From Anaeramoeba flamelloides (lineage: Eukaryota; Metamonada; Anaeramoebidae), in contig JANTQA010000051.1 of NCBI GenBank assembly GCA_027625915.1, forward strand, positions 7,068,501 through 7,132,500: 64,000 bases of DNA. The letters run 5' to 3'. The position numbers were made by a program, and so were the translations under genes. Below, piece by piece: positions 12,921 to 23,965 of this stretch; position 1 is the stretch's first letter, and every line of letters starts with the position of its first letter. The notes under the pieces were generated by a model. That model saw only the letters and a program-made list of their open reading frames with translations, was not told where the DNA came from and ran no database searches.

Positions 12921-13118
12921 CAGAATGCCCCCCCTTTAAGACACAACCTTTCACCAAAATTTAAGGTACAATAAAAAAAAATCGAATTAATGCACAAAAT
13001 TCAAATTCTAGTAAAATAATTTGTGTTAAAAAAAAATTCAAAAAATGTGCATAAATTTGAGATTTTTTTATGCTTGAAATTTCGTTGAAAATTTGTGTTT
13101 GAAAAGTGGAGTGTACTG
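12921..13118. repeat. MITE family A, diverged copy A1
   Basis: A 198-bp near-palindrome with TA at both sides. The arms carry degenerate versions of the TTAAGGCACAAA motif (AAGACACAA, TTAAGGTACAA). It lies just 3' of the coiled-coil gene that ends at 13160. Confidence 0.7.
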
Positions 13119-13159
13119 TATATGATCTACAGCATCGAATAATAACGTGTTGATGTTCT

Positions 13160-14302
13160 TTAATCTCTGTCTTGATGTTCTGCTGTGCTTGTATTCCCAT
13201 CAGATTTTATGTTTTTTTTACTCTTATGCCTCGATTTTTTTTTCTTCTTTTTTTTCCGTCGTCTATGACGAGAAGAATGTTTGGAATGCCTATTTTTCTG
13301 CAAGCCAGTTGACGGGTGTATATATAGGTATTTTTTATTTAACTTTTGGTTTAATTCTTCTTGATTTTTTTCCAACTCGAGATTCTTTTTTTGAAGGAAA
13401 ATGATCTGTTGATCTTTCTTGTATAATTGATGGTTAAAATGTTCAAATAAAGATACTATATTTTCCTCGTTATATTGTACTTCTTCAAACCATTGTTTTG
13501 AAGTTACCTGGGATAATTCTTCTTTTTTCCTTACCCTTTTTAATTCCTCCTCAAGGCTTTGAATTTTCTTTGCTTGGTCTTCTTTCAAATTGTTCTCATC
13601 TATTGGTTTACTGTTTTTAGGTAATTGCCCCAACGATTCTTTCAATTTGTCATAAGTGGTTGTCAATTGATTAAAATTATTATTTAAGTTAGAAATACGC
13701 TGAGTGTTTTCGTCGATTAAATTGTTTTTATCTGTTTCTATTTTTTTTTTGAGTTCTTCGTTTTCTTTGTTATTTTTTTTCAATTTATTTCGGAATTTTT
13801 TGAGGTTGGATCTTAAAACGTTATTTGAAGATTCAAGTAAACTCATTTCACCTTTAAGTTTTAAATTTAAATGATGTAGTTCTTTTTTTTTCTTATTTAA
13901 TTGTTTATTCTTTTTTTTTAATTCTTCTTTTTCTTTGGTATGAAGAAAGTTGAACAAAGATTTTTTTGTTTTTTGTTTTTGATGATCTTGGTTTGTTAAT
14001 TTGGGGGAGTTTTTATTATTGTTTGCTTTTCTATTTACACTTTGACCATGTTTTGACTTGGTAGTATTTTTTGGTTTAGAAAAAGACTCTTGCTTAAATA
14101 TCTCATATTCATCTTTTTCTTTTATTGTGTTTTTATGATCACACCAAAATTTGTGAAGCTCAAAGTCAAGACGGTTTTCTGTTTCTTCAAAACAATTAAT
14201 CTCAATTTCGTTTGTGCAATTCGTTTGTTCTTGAAAGTTTTTTATTTTTCTTTGTTGATTTTTGGTGAACCTTCTCTTTTTTGTTGGTTTGGTAGTTTGT
14301 TT
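13160..14302 (-). CDS. Coiled-coil protein with basic Arg/Lys tail, 5' end unresolved
   Basis: The open frame codes for about 380 residues. The first third is polar (KKRRFTKNQQRKIKNF; then a segment with CNEIEINC- and FELHKFWCDH-like cysteines). The middle 200 residues are a strong Lys/Glu/Leu/Asn coiled coil. The end is a basic block (RHRRRKKKKKKKSRHKSKK) before TAEHQDRD and the stop. The frame has no ATG before the coiled coil, so the start lies in another exon. A candidate is ATGAG at 14383-14379 followed by a GTATTT donor, joining near 14270 at an AG-G to give MRFTKNQQ; this is unproven. It is probably cytoskeletal or scaffold-like, but no family is recognised. A 17-bp motif about 430 bp upstream is shared with the gene at 42.3-43.9 kb. 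Confidence 0.65.
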   Translation of the reverse strand, partial: KQTTKPTKKRRFTKNQQRKIKNFQEQTNCTNEIEINCFEETENRLDFELHKFWCDHKNTIKEKDEYEIFKQESFSKPKNTTKSKHGQSVNRKANNNKNSPKLTNQDHQKQKTKKSLFNFLHTKEKEELKKKNKQLNKKKKELHHLNLKLKGEMSLLESSNNVLRSNLKKFRNKLKKNNKENEELKKKIETDKNNLIDENTQRISNLNNNFNQLTTTYDKLKESLGQLPKNSKPIDENNLKEDQAKKIQSLEEELKRVRKKEELSQVTSKQWFEEVQYNEENIVSLFEHFNHQLYKKDQQIIFLQKKNLELEKNQEELNQKLNKKYLYIHPSTGLQKNRHSKHSSRHRRRKKKKKKKSRHKSKKNIKSDGNTSTAEHQDRD

Positions 14303-14814
14303 TTAATTTGATCTCATTCTGTTGGAATAGAGAATACCTAATTGGATTTTAAACAAAAAATGAGTTTTCAAGAAATACCTCATGGCAAAAATAGCACAAA
14401 AATATAGTCACTTTTTTGACTTTTCAATACTTTTCTTTTAAAATTGTTCTAAATTTAAAATTGAAAGAAATTACACGATCATATTCAAAAACTTTCAATT
14501 TATAAAGTTTTTACAATTCAAACTTTTTATCAACATGGCATTTAAATAAACTTATCACTTTTCGGTTTTTCGAAAAGGGTTTAGGGTTTTAAAAGTTGTA
14601 AAATATTTGTCATTTAGAGAACTTTTGAAAATTTCAATTAAATTCAAAATGCTATCTTTTGTTAATTATTTTTTTACACTTTTTTTGGCTTATAAAAGTT
14701 TTGTAACAAGTATTTGAAATTTGAAAAAATATAAAAGGATATCATCTGAGAATGAAATCTTGCAGAAAGTCAGTCTGAAAGTTTGAAAAAGTATTGAAAG
14801 TATTTGTAAGAATT

Positions 14815-14831
14815 GTGCTATACTTGTTGTG
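14815..14831 (-). promoter_or_regulatory. Shared 17-bp upstream motif, copy 1
   Basis: GTGCTATACTTGTTGTG (plus-strand reading) lies about 430 bp upstream of the coiled-coil gene. A copy with one mismatch lies at 44534-44550, about 655 bp upstream of the PAS gene and in the same orientation relative to it. A regulatory role is only inferred. Confidence 0.3.
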
Positions 14832-16104
14832 CTCTTTAGTAAAAAGAATGGTTCTTCTTATTAAAGAACGAAAAAGAAATCAAATATTAAATTACTAATT
14901 TAGTTGTTGATAATTCAGAAATAAAAAGAAATATATCAAGACGAATTATAATCTTTTAATAAAAATCAGGAAAAAAATTTATCAAGATTTTACTGTTTTT
15001 TTGAAAAATGGGCTTTTAAACAAGAAGATTGCAAATTTTGGTCTCCCTTTATTTTGGCTTGACTGTTTTTTATTTTATACCTATTATATTTGAAACTGGA
15101 TACACTAATAATCCAGAATGTAATTTACTTTTCAGATGTTATAAAAAATAATTAGTTGAAATTTTATACTATTTACATACTATCTTTATTTTATGTTCTG
15201 AGATTGTTGAAATCTTTATTAGAAATATAAAAAAAGTTTAAAAGAATTCGATAATAGTCAAAATATTACCTATTTTGGTTTTTTCTTAGGAGATTTTAAG
15301 AAAACAAAAAAAACATTTTTTATAGATCCAATAACTTTTTAAAAATCACTAATAAAAATAGATAAATTTAAAATCAGATTTATTTTTTTTGTCGATTTCT
15401 TGTCTTACTTCCGTATTTATAATCAAGTATATTTATATATATTTCTTCAACTCTAGAATAGTTTAAAATAAAGTTGAATGTACCATATATAAGTGGATTT
15501 TGATTTTCGAATCATTTCTTGAAAAATTTTAAATTTATGTTTTAAATCTGATTTTTTACAAAAAATATATATTTTCTTGAAAAACCCAATTTTTTTTCCA
15601 GTTATAGGGATTGTAAAACATGTTTTCCCAAAAAATACTTGATTTTTTAAAATAAAAAAATTTCAAACACGGTCGATATATGACACTAATATTAAAGTAG
15701 GAAAAAAAATTATACTACTTTTTCCTTCTTCATATCACCAATAGTATGAAAAAATAATATTGAAAAAAAAAAGTTCGATAAAACTACATTTTCAATTATC
15801 ATTTTATTCTTGTTAATTGATCTTATTCATAATATAACCAACATTCCAGTTCTTCAAAATCTTGAAGCTATTGTATTTATTGTTGTTTATATAACTACGA
15901 TTTTTAATAGTCTAGCCTAGAAAAAAAGGTCTATTTTGGGGTAAAAATTTTTAAATGGATGTGAAGAATGAATCATACTTTAAATTCAAGTTTAGGATAT
16001 TTTTTGAAGAGATAATAACTCATAGTTTTGAAAACACTCTACTCATCTAAAAAAACTCAACCACAGATAAAAAAAATAACTGATGATAAATGTTGAGAGT
16101 ATTC

Positions 16105-16192
16105 GTCAAGTGCCTAGCTTTTCCAGAGTTCAAAAGAATAGAGAAAAATCTTTGTTTTAAACTCAATTCTTTTCAATTTTGGAAAACCTAAA
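16105..16192. repeat. Short palindromic repeat, family E copy 1
   Basis: The arms are GTGCCTAGCTTTTCCAGA and an inverse ending near GGAAAACCTAAAG, around a hairpin with AGAGAAAAATC. Relatives are at 30391, 31030, 32652 and 39868. Confidence 0.65.
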
Positions 16193-17341
16193 GGAAAATC
16201 GAAGAAAAAAATATTTTTTCCAATTTAAAACAACAAATAATTCTTTAATAGCCCAAATGATTGGTCCCCTATTTGAAACATATTCATAAGATTTAAAATA
16301 CCTTTAAAGTATAAGATTATAACCTCTTATCTGTGAAGAAAAAAATTTTTCAAATTTTTTTTCCCTATTAAATTGATAAAAAAAAAAAAATATTACTGGA
16401 AAATTGGATTTTTCTGTTTAAATTGTAAAATATCTACAAAAATATTTTTTGATCAAAGATCTTTTATTAACCAATAGTGTTTATTCTATTTAAAGTTATT
16501 AAAAAGGGTAAAATTAGCAAATATTTATTTTTTTTTGAAAAAATTTATCCATGCTTGTGATTTGCTATAACATTTTAATCCAAACAATTATCAGGACAAT
16601 TTTTGCTTGAGTCTAAAATTTTGTTCTTTAAAAACATAGTTTTAAAACCATAATTTCATAAAATACTTTCAAATTCAACTGAAGTTTATTGAATGTCAAT
16701 AAAATTCTATTTATTTTCTGAAAGTGTGTAAAAAATTTACATACCAAAATTAAACTCAACAATTGTTGAAGCCTTCTTTGAATTTCTGAGTAAAGAAATT
16801 GAAAATATCATTTAACTTGTCTCTATTTTATTGTAATGATTTTTTAAACCTATAGAGATTATTTCCCTCTCACTACCAAATTCGCAAGATTATTGAATTA
16901 CATTTAAATCCATTAAAACACATATATTTAGTTCTAAAAACGGATACGAAAATTTGAATCCTTTTTTATTAAACAACATTTTTGAATTCCATTTTAATAT
17001 TTTAAACACATTTATTTATTTAAAAAGGATTTATTAATTTCAGACTAATTTAGTAAAATTTCAATTTAACTTAAATTTAATTTTTTTTAATTAAATCCCA
17101 TATAGGATTTATGAATTAGATTACATTTTATTTAAATACACTCCAATTTAGAACAATTCGGATATTGAAGAAAGGTAGTAATATACACAATAATCTATTT
17201 ATTACAAAATAGAATAATTATAAAAGTTTAGAACTAAAATAGTTTTAGAATTTTTTTTTATTTATTCTGATTAATATGAAATAAAAATAAATATTTTTGT
17301 TTATAATTTCATATTGTAATGAAATATTAAGTAGAAAAGTA

Positions 17342-17343
<2 letters not shown>

Positions 17344-17378
<35 letters not shown>
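17344..17378. repeat. (TA)n microsatellite
   Basis: An uninterrupted run of about 17 TA dinucleotides. Confidence 0.95.
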
Positions 17379-17379
<1 letters not shown>

Positions 17380-17756
17380 AGCAACATGATTATTACAATA
17401 CCCAAGAAACGTACCACTTATTACCTAAAGTTCATCTATTAATTTTAGAAAAAGAAAAGAAATAGACAAAATAAATACATTAGAATTATTTTTTTTACAA
17501 AAGTCAAATAATTATAACTGTGTTTATTGTTTTGATTTGAAAACAATCTCATTGTTATATTCTTAGTTTGGTCTGGAAGAACGAAAAAAAATGAAATTAT
17601 TCGAAGTGATATAGGATGATATTGAGGAGTTCGAAGAACTACGATTAATATCACCTTAACAATAGAACAAACCGATTATTTTGAGTCTCGAAGGAGAATC
17701 AAAACGAAGAATTATAAAAGGCGATTGTTGAACAAATGAAACAATATGAGATGCTA

Positions 17757-17952
17757 CAGTCAGTTCCACTTTTAAGGCACAAACTTTCAACGAAATTTAA
17801 GGCACAAAAAAATCTCAAATTAAGGCACAAAATTTGGAATTTTTTTTTTGACAATCCATTTTACTAGAATCTGAATTTTGTGCCTTAATTTGAGTTTTTT
17901 TTTGTGCCTTAAATTTCGTTGAAAGTTTGTGCCTTAAAAGTGGAACTGACTG
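17757..17952. repeat. MITE family A, intact copy A2
   Basis: The 196-bp element starts CAGTCAGTTCCACTTTTAAG, ends with the inverse, and is flanked on both sides by TA. Each arm holds three direct copies of TTAAGGCACAAA about 24-25 bp apart. The TA duplication and CAGT ends suggest mobilisation by a Tc1/mariner-type transposase. It has no coding capacity. Confidence 0.92.
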
Positions 17953-18149
17953 TATTTATTTTTTCAACTCGGGATCTAACTCGTTAAACAAACAAACAAA
18001 TAAATAAATTTAACCAAAACAAGTGGTTTCTTCTTTTTTAATGGTGCTTTGAAGAAACTACTCTTCAAAGGATCATATTCTCTCCAATGTATTTAGTAAA
18101 AACATTGAAGTTAAATATTGAATTTTGATCATTGGTGACAAAACTTGGT

Positions 18150-18407
18150 TTAAATTTTACAGAGATAAACCAGATCGTTCATCCATTCAATGTGATCTAT
18201 TTCTTCTTTTATTTTCTGTTTGTCAGCCAATTCTCGAAAACCATCAAATTTAAAAATCTGTCTGTATCTATTGGTGTTCTTAACTCTGAAGTATTTTGAA
18301 CATTTCTCTAAATTTTCTTGACTTGGTAGAGTAAAACAAATGTTTTTTTCTTTTGTTTTCTTAAATGATAATTTATTTTTTCCCCTTTCCAAACCCGCTT
18401 ATAAATG
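18150..18407 (-). CDS. Possible exon of an unknown gene
   Basis: The frame reads SFKKTKEKNICFTLPSQENL, then KYFRVKNTNRYRQIFKFDGF, then KEEIDHIEWMNDL. It is bounded by a possible acceptor (TATAAG) and a GTTTAT donor. Its composition is protein-like and differs from the flanks, but there is no start codon and no family match. A second frame at about 17760-17660 (minus; SPFIILRFDSPSRLKIIG) could be another piece, and MITE A2 lies between them. It could be a decayed gene split by MITEs. Confidence is low. Confidence 0.35.
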
Positions 18408-18530
18408 AGCTCTTATCTCTTTTCTCTTTTTCGAAGAAAAAAAAGAGAACAAACATTTTTTTGAATGATATTGATTTTTTTACGAAACAAAAACAAAAAA
18501 CTTGTTTGTATATGGACATTTTTTTCAATA

Positions 18531-18728
18531 CAGTCAGTTTCACTTTTAAGACACAAACTTTCACGAAATTTAAAGAGCAATAAAAATACCAAATTAAGGT
18601 ACAAAATTTTGGATTCTAGTAAAATAATTTGCAAAAAAAAAAAAATTAAAAATTTTGTGCCTTAATTTGAGATTTTTTTGTGCTTTAAATTTCGTTGAAA
18701 GTTTGTGTCTTAAAAGTGAAACTGACTG
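18531..18728. repeat. MITE family A, copy A3
   Basis: A 198-bp palindromic element flanked by TA, with the same CAGTCAGTTTCACTTTTAAG terminus and three spaced TTAAG-motifs per arm (some mutated). Confidence 0.9.
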
Positions 18729-18734
18729 TAAAGA

Positions 18735-19022
18735 AATGAGTTTTATTCTTTTCCAAACTTTCCCCAAATTATCAAGCATTTTTTTTTAGTTTTTATCTAA
18801 CAAGTAATTTGGTTCCTTGGACCAAACTTTGTGTTCAATTGGTTTTAAATTGAGATATTGAGAAATCTCAGTGTTATTGATTAAACAAGGTCGTAAATAA
18901 GAATTTCAAAGTAATGTTAAATAACTTTAAATATCAATATTTAAAGACAAATTTATTGGAAAATTACGTCTTAATTCACTTTGTTAGAATTTGAAATAAG
19001 ACGACCATAAAATTTCTAATTT
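18735..19022. repeat. Dispersed repeat family J, copy 1
   Basis: About 290 bp recurs at 63660-63970, including GGTTCCTTGGACCAAA (here) against GGTTCCTTTGACCAAA, and CTCAGTGTTATT against ATCAGTGTTATT. It sits exactly between MITEs A3 and A4. It is probably a fragment of a larger transposon; the termini are not seen. Confidence 0.65.
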
Positions 19023-19029
19023 TTCCTAC

Positions 19030-19224
19030 AGTCATTTTCACTTTTTAGGCACAAACTTTCACGAAATTTAAATCTCAATAAAAATCTCAAATTAAGGCAC
19101 AAAATTTGGAATTTTTTTTTAGAAATTTATTTTACTAGAATCCAAAATTTTGTGCCTTAATTTGAGATTTTTATTGTTCTTTAAATTTCGTTAAAAGTTT
19201 GTGCCTTAAAAGTGAAACTGACTG
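19030..19224. repeat. MITE family A, copy A4
   Basis: A 195-bp palindrome with TA on both sides. The left terminus is slightly mutated (CAGTCATTTTCACTTTTTAG) and the right terminus is canonical. Confidence 0.9.
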
Positions 19225-19240
19225 TAATAATAAACTCTGT

Positions 19241-19930
19241 TTCATTCAAAGGGGTTCAACGTTTTTTTTAAAATATCAATTATTTTATAGAATTGACCTT
19301 TTAAGAACAAATAAGAGATAAACAGAATAATATATATCAAAGAATTGTTGATTTATGTCTGAAATAAAACTAATTAATCAATGGATTTTATTAAAAATTG
19401 AAAAACTCAAAACTTTAGGGTCCACATTGAGAAAAGCAACAATTTTCGTTTTAAACTTCTACTGATATTTGAATGATAAATATGAAACATTTTTCATTTC
19501 ATTTTCCATCCTTTTCTTTTAGAAATTAAGTCCCAAAACCAAGTTTGTTGGTATTTGTGGTCTCTATTTGAAAAAGGAAAAGAAAATGAAGTGAAATTTT
19601 TTCACATTTTTTAAACAAATATTAAGATCAAATATCGAACAGAATTCCGATAGAAATCAATACGATATCTTAACTATCCTATCGATGGTTTCAATAACCT
19701 TAGAATTACACATTTTTACCAAGTGACTATTGATCTTGTAATAAAAAAACTTTTTGCAACTGAAGGACATTTTTTAAAAAAAATCGAAAAAAAAAAAAGA
19801 CAAAAATGTGAAAAAATGATTTTAATTTTGAAAATTTCCAAAATAAAATTCTTCTAATATCTATGCAAACTCTTTAAATAACTGTATTTTACTTATTACA
19901 ACTGGACCCCTTTGACTAAAAATAGTTTCC
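19241..19930. repeat. GGGCCC-terminus element, family D' copy 1
   Basis: The element of about 690 bp is collinear with 39116-39835 at high identity and with 49065-49615 more distantly. The right end has CTGGACCCCTTTGACTAAAA and the left CATTCAAAGGGGTTCAA, matching the AGTCAAAGGGGCCCAG terminus of family D. No coding capacity. Confidence 0.8.
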
Positions 19931-20099
19931 AATAGTTTCCAAGGTATGGAAATATAATATGATTTATTACCATTTTTGATAATAAAAATTTCACTTAAGA
20001 GCATTAAGCTTGGTAAGAATCCATTAGTGAAAAAATCAATCGAGCAAAAGATACAGTTTATACTATTCCCGGGATAAATATAGAGTTCCAATTCATTTA

Positions 20100-20297
20100 C
20101 AGTCAGTTTCACTTTTAAGGCACAAACTTTCAACGTAATTTAAGGCACAAAAAAAAATCTCAAATTAAGGCACAAAATTTTGGATTCTAGTAAAATTATT
20201 TGTGTAAAAAAATTCCAAATTAATTGTGCATTAATTTGCAATTTTTTTGTTCTTTAAATTTTTATTTGAAATTATATCTAAAACGTGAAATTTACTG
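20100..20297. repeat. MITE family A, copy A5
   Basis: A 198-bp element with an intact left arm and a strongly mutated right arm (ending GAAATTTACTG), flanked by TA. Confidence 0.85.
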
Positions 20298-20542
20298 TAA
20301 TTTCACTTTATGTGAATTGTTTCATTTCAAGAAGGTGTAATAATCTCGAATATATATATTTGTCCCATTAACCTTAAAAATATTAAAAAAATATGATTTT
20401 TTTTTGAGAAAAATTACGAATTTATTTTTGAACAAAATAATTAATCAATTTTTGAAAAAAAAAAATCATTTAAATAGTCCAAAAAATAATAAAAACAATC
20501 ATTTTTTTATCTTATTTTTTAAAAAAACAACTTGAAGAAAAC

Positions 20543-21962
20543 ATGAGCGATATTCAAAATATAAGTTTTTTCACAATATCTAAACTTTCTCGGAAAGTTA
20601 CAAGGATGTCTGAACTTCAAGACAAGCTGGTTGAAAAAATTCAAAAATTGGAAAGGCGAATATTTGGACTTACAGAGGGAAAATTTTCAATTGCTAAGCG
20701 TTATTTAGTACAGTCAGTTTCACTTTTAAGGCACAAACTTTCAACGGAATTTAAGGAACACAAAAATCTCAAATTAAGGGACAAAATTCAGATTTTAGTA
20801 AAATAAATTGTAAAAAAATAAAAATTACAAATTTTGTGCCTTAATTTGAGATTTTTTTGTGCCTTAAATTTCGTTGAAAGTTTGTTCCTTAAAAGTGAAA
20901 CTGACTGTAATGTTAATAAGTTACTTATGGCTCGTATATGGATGTCAAAACTATGCCAAACTATCAATTTTAATCAGAAAAATTGTTCAAAAATTTGATT
21001 TAGAAATTATTGTTTCAATAGAACAACAGAACATATGTATTAAATCTGCTGAAAAGTTTATAAATAATATCAGAAGAGAAGTTTCAGTCGAAGTTTCTTT
21101 ACTTTGGTTGATGATCTGGAATGACAAAAATGAAAATTTTACAGAGGAGGATGTAAAAACAACGATGGAAAAATTGATAAAGTACGACAAAAAAATCTCA
21201 CGTAGTTTGTATTCAATTAATTATGATAGAGAAAGGAGAATACAGCCCAGTATAACAAGAGAGAATGAAGATAAATCAATGGAAATTGACAATAAAATTG
21301 AACAATTTATTTTGTCATTACATGATTGTGATATTAACGCTTGTTTCTATTCAATTTTTTCAAAATTTTCAACTTTTGATCCTGAAAAACACGATAAAGA
21401 ATTAATTAAAAACCAAATAAATGCTATTGTAAACACCTTTATTTTTAGAAATAAAAAACTCTTGATTGATATATTTAAAAAATTTTCAATTTCTGTGGAT
21501 CTGTACATAATTTGGGAAGAGCAGCGAAACGAATTTATACACGTTATCCTAAAAATGTACCAAGCGCGTTTTTTGGGTTTATTTATATATAATTACAAAG
21601 AAATCACCATGTTTAAAAGGGAAAATTTTAAATTATTACCAAAATTTGATAAAATATATTTAAAAATATTGGCCAAATTAAATAAAAAGGATTTTTTTAC
21701 AAATTGGTTTAAACAAACTAATTTCAATAGTATTAATCAATGGGAATTTGTTGGGTGTAAAATTCGTAAACATTTACCAGTCGCCTTTAAAAAGTTAATT
21801 AATGATTATATTCTAAGTATTTTACTTCAAAAGAAATATATAAAAATTGTCCAGAAGATTTCAAAAAATGTGTATAGTAATGTAATGATACTTCCAGAAA
21901 ATAACGTAAATAAAAGTATGGTTAATGAACATGTAATCACTATTGATGATTTCATTGATTAA
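20543..21962 (+). CDS. Unknown helical protein gene interrupted by a MITE
   Basis: It begins ATGAGCGATATTC (MSDIQNISFFTISKLSRKV) and ends VNEHVITIDDFID. The frame is cut by MITE A6 at 20711-20907. Reading across the empty TA site (20710 to 20910) keeps frame and gives about 406 residues through KRYLV-MLISYLWLVYGC. The protein is Lys/Ile/Asn-rich and mostly helical, with no motif that I recognise. The downstream part includes RREVSVEVSLLWLMIWNDKN and LHDCDINACFYSIFSKFS. It converges on the KDZ-type transposase gene (24158-27668), 2.2 kb away, and is hit by the same MITE family, so it may be the second gene of that transposon. A decayed host gene is the alternative. Confidence 0.6.
20711..20907. 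repeat. MITE family A, copy A6 (inside a gene)
   Basis: A 197-bp palindrome with perfect TA flanks inserted in the frame of the helical-protein gene. The reading frame runs through the left end and stops within the element. The empty site would restore the gene, which shows insertion into an existing coding sequence. Confidence 0.93.
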
Positions 21963-21963
21963 T

Positions 21964-22256
21964 GATATATATATATATATATAGATAGATAGATATAGAT
22001 ATTAACGTTATTATGAACTGTTATTATGTGGTTCTTTTTATTCTTATTTTTCTTAATTTTTTCTTACTTTTTTTTTCATTTTTTTTCATTTTTTTTATTT
22101 CAAGGAAACTTTATAATTTATTTTAATATATGATCTCAGTTTTATTCATGTTCGTCTTATTTAAAGTAACTTTATGATTTTTTACAATTTTAATAAAATA
22201 TGATACTTCAATTTTTATTATTAAATTATTTTTATTATATATATATATATATATAA
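21964..22256. repeat. Microsatellite-bearing gap
   Basis: TA and GATA runs lie at 21964-22000 and a second TA run at 22237-22256, with T-rich sequence between. It is the 3' flank of the preceding gene. Confidence 0.8.
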
Positions 22257-22444
22257 AGGTTTTTAAGTGATGAGCAGTTTTTAAGATTACTTATAATACT
22301 TTTTATACAATAATAGGAAAAGGGTAAAACTAAAAGATAAAACAAAAATAAAGACAATTTAAATAAGTTTGTTATAATTTATTCTTATTTTAAGATGTTA
22401 AACAAAAATTCAAAGTTTACTATCAATCTAAAACAATTAATATA

Positions 22445-22640
22445 CAGTCAGTTCCACTTTTAAGGTACAAACTTCAACGAAATTTAAGGCACAATAAAAA
22501 TCCCAAATTAAGGCGCAAAATTCATATTCTAGTAAAATAAATTGTAAAAAAAATATTCCAAATTTTTTACCTTAATTTGAAAAATTTTTTTGAACATTAT
22601 CTTTCACTTAAATTTTGTGCCTTAAAAGTGGAACTGACTG
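22445..22640. repeat. MITE family A, copy A7
   Basis: The 196-bp element is flanked by TA. The right arm carries a private variant (GAACATTATCTTTCACTTAA) that recurs, inverted, in the left arm of A8, 310 bp away. Confidence 0.88.
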
Positions 22641-22950
22641 TAAGTATATTCAGACATTTTCATCCAAATATAAAATAATTTTGATTTTTTAAAAATATTA
22701 AAATGATTTATTTCATCATTTTATTTTTTAGTTATATTTTCATTTTTTGAATTGAGCCTGTTCTCAGAGAGATATTTTTGAACGGTTGATATTATTTATA
22801 AATTGAATTCTTCAAAATAGAAGAGCTCAAAATATAATTATTTGTCAGTATCTAAACCTTTAGAAACACCTTTTCGAAAATTTGGACAAATCAAATATCA
22901 AAAAAGTATTCAACAAAATCATTATTTATTGAAAATTTTCAACACGCTTT

Positions 22951-23141
22951 TAATTCCACTTTTAAGTCACAAAATTTAAGTGAAAGATAATGTTCAAAAA
23001 AATTTTTCAAATTAAGGTAAAAAATTTATATTTTGTAAGATAATTTACCTGATGAAAAAACTCAAAAAATCAGTTTAAATTTGATAATTTTTGTGTCTTA
23101 AATTTCGTTGAAAGTTTGTGCCTTAAAAGTGGAACTGACTG
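22951..23141. repeat. MITE family A, copy A8 with hybrid arm
   Basis: The right arm and terminus are canonical (GGAACTGACTG then TA). The left arm (TTAAGTGAAAGATAATGTTC) is the reverse complement of the private variant of A7, while the left terminus is degenerate. Confidence 0.75.
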
Positions 23142-23329
23142 TACTATATATTATTATTTTAAAAAACATTTTTTTTTTTTTGTAATTTTTTTTCCAAATA
23201 TTTTATTCAAACAATAACAAAATAAAGAACACTATTTCAAAGATTAAAATATAAGAGTTGAATTTTCAAGATCGAAAAACAGTAACTATAAACGATTCAA
23301 CACAAAAAAAGGGGAAATTTAGGGGAAAA

Positions 23330-23965
23330 AATCAATCAAACTTTAAAATTATTTAGATTTTTTCCTTTTAAGGGAAAAATAAATAATTACTTGAAACTCT
23401 AAAAAAGGTATTGTGTAATTACCCTTCTTTTGATTGTCAAATTTCAAATTTTAAAAAGAGAGTGGTCAATTGTCAAAAAAAAAAAAATAATAATAATAAA
23501 AGGTTTGAGGAAGATTCTCAATTTAGAAAAATAAAAATTTAAAAAAAAATAATTGTCTAGGGTTTTAAATTTTCAAAGGATTAAATTTATTCAATTAAAA
23601 ACAGATTGTTTTCTTGAAGTACACAATCAATTTAATTCAATTTAATATAATTTGTGGTTTTCTTGCAATATATTTGAAAAGGTAATTATTTTGTAAGATT
23701 CTTGACAAAATACTAACCTATATCAAGAATTGTTAAAAATGTAAAAAAAATCTTCGAGAGATCACAAAAATCACCAAAGAGTAACACTTCAAAACTGGCA
23801 TAGTTGTTTCAAAATTATAAATTCTAAATATTCGAATTGGGACTCTAGTTTCTCTATTTGGTACCTTTTTTCTAAAAATACACTCTTTTTTGATTATTGA
23901 TGTTTGGAGATATCAATCATAATTTAGGTTGAATGGTTTTTGATTGTTATTAGGCACTCACTAAA
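23330..23965. repeat. Dispersed repeat family H, copy 1
   Basis: Blocks such as GAGTAACACTTCAAAACTGG, CATAGTTGTTT and TTGTTATTAGGC recur in order at 51855-52510, and in inverse at 61200-61480. About 640 bp long. No coding frame. Probably a non-autonomous element; its termini are unclear. Confidence 0.65.

Larger units (their letters stand above)
14303..17440. other. Gene-free region, includes one short palindrome
   Basis: There is no credible gene on either strand. The 5' flank of the coiled-coil gene lies at 14303-14850. A family E palindrome sits at 16105-16192 and a pure TA run at 17344-17378. The rest is AT-rich sequence without recognised repeats. Confidence 0.55.

Noticed and set aside
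14303-14305. In-frame TAA as a sign of a variant (ciliate-like) genetic code
   Set aside because: All well-supported genes read normally with TAA, TAG and TGA as stops; an unseen first exon explains this case.
18373-18779. Several overlapping 60-73 codon frames
   Set aside because: They are made by the MITE A3 palindrome and T runs, not by a gene.
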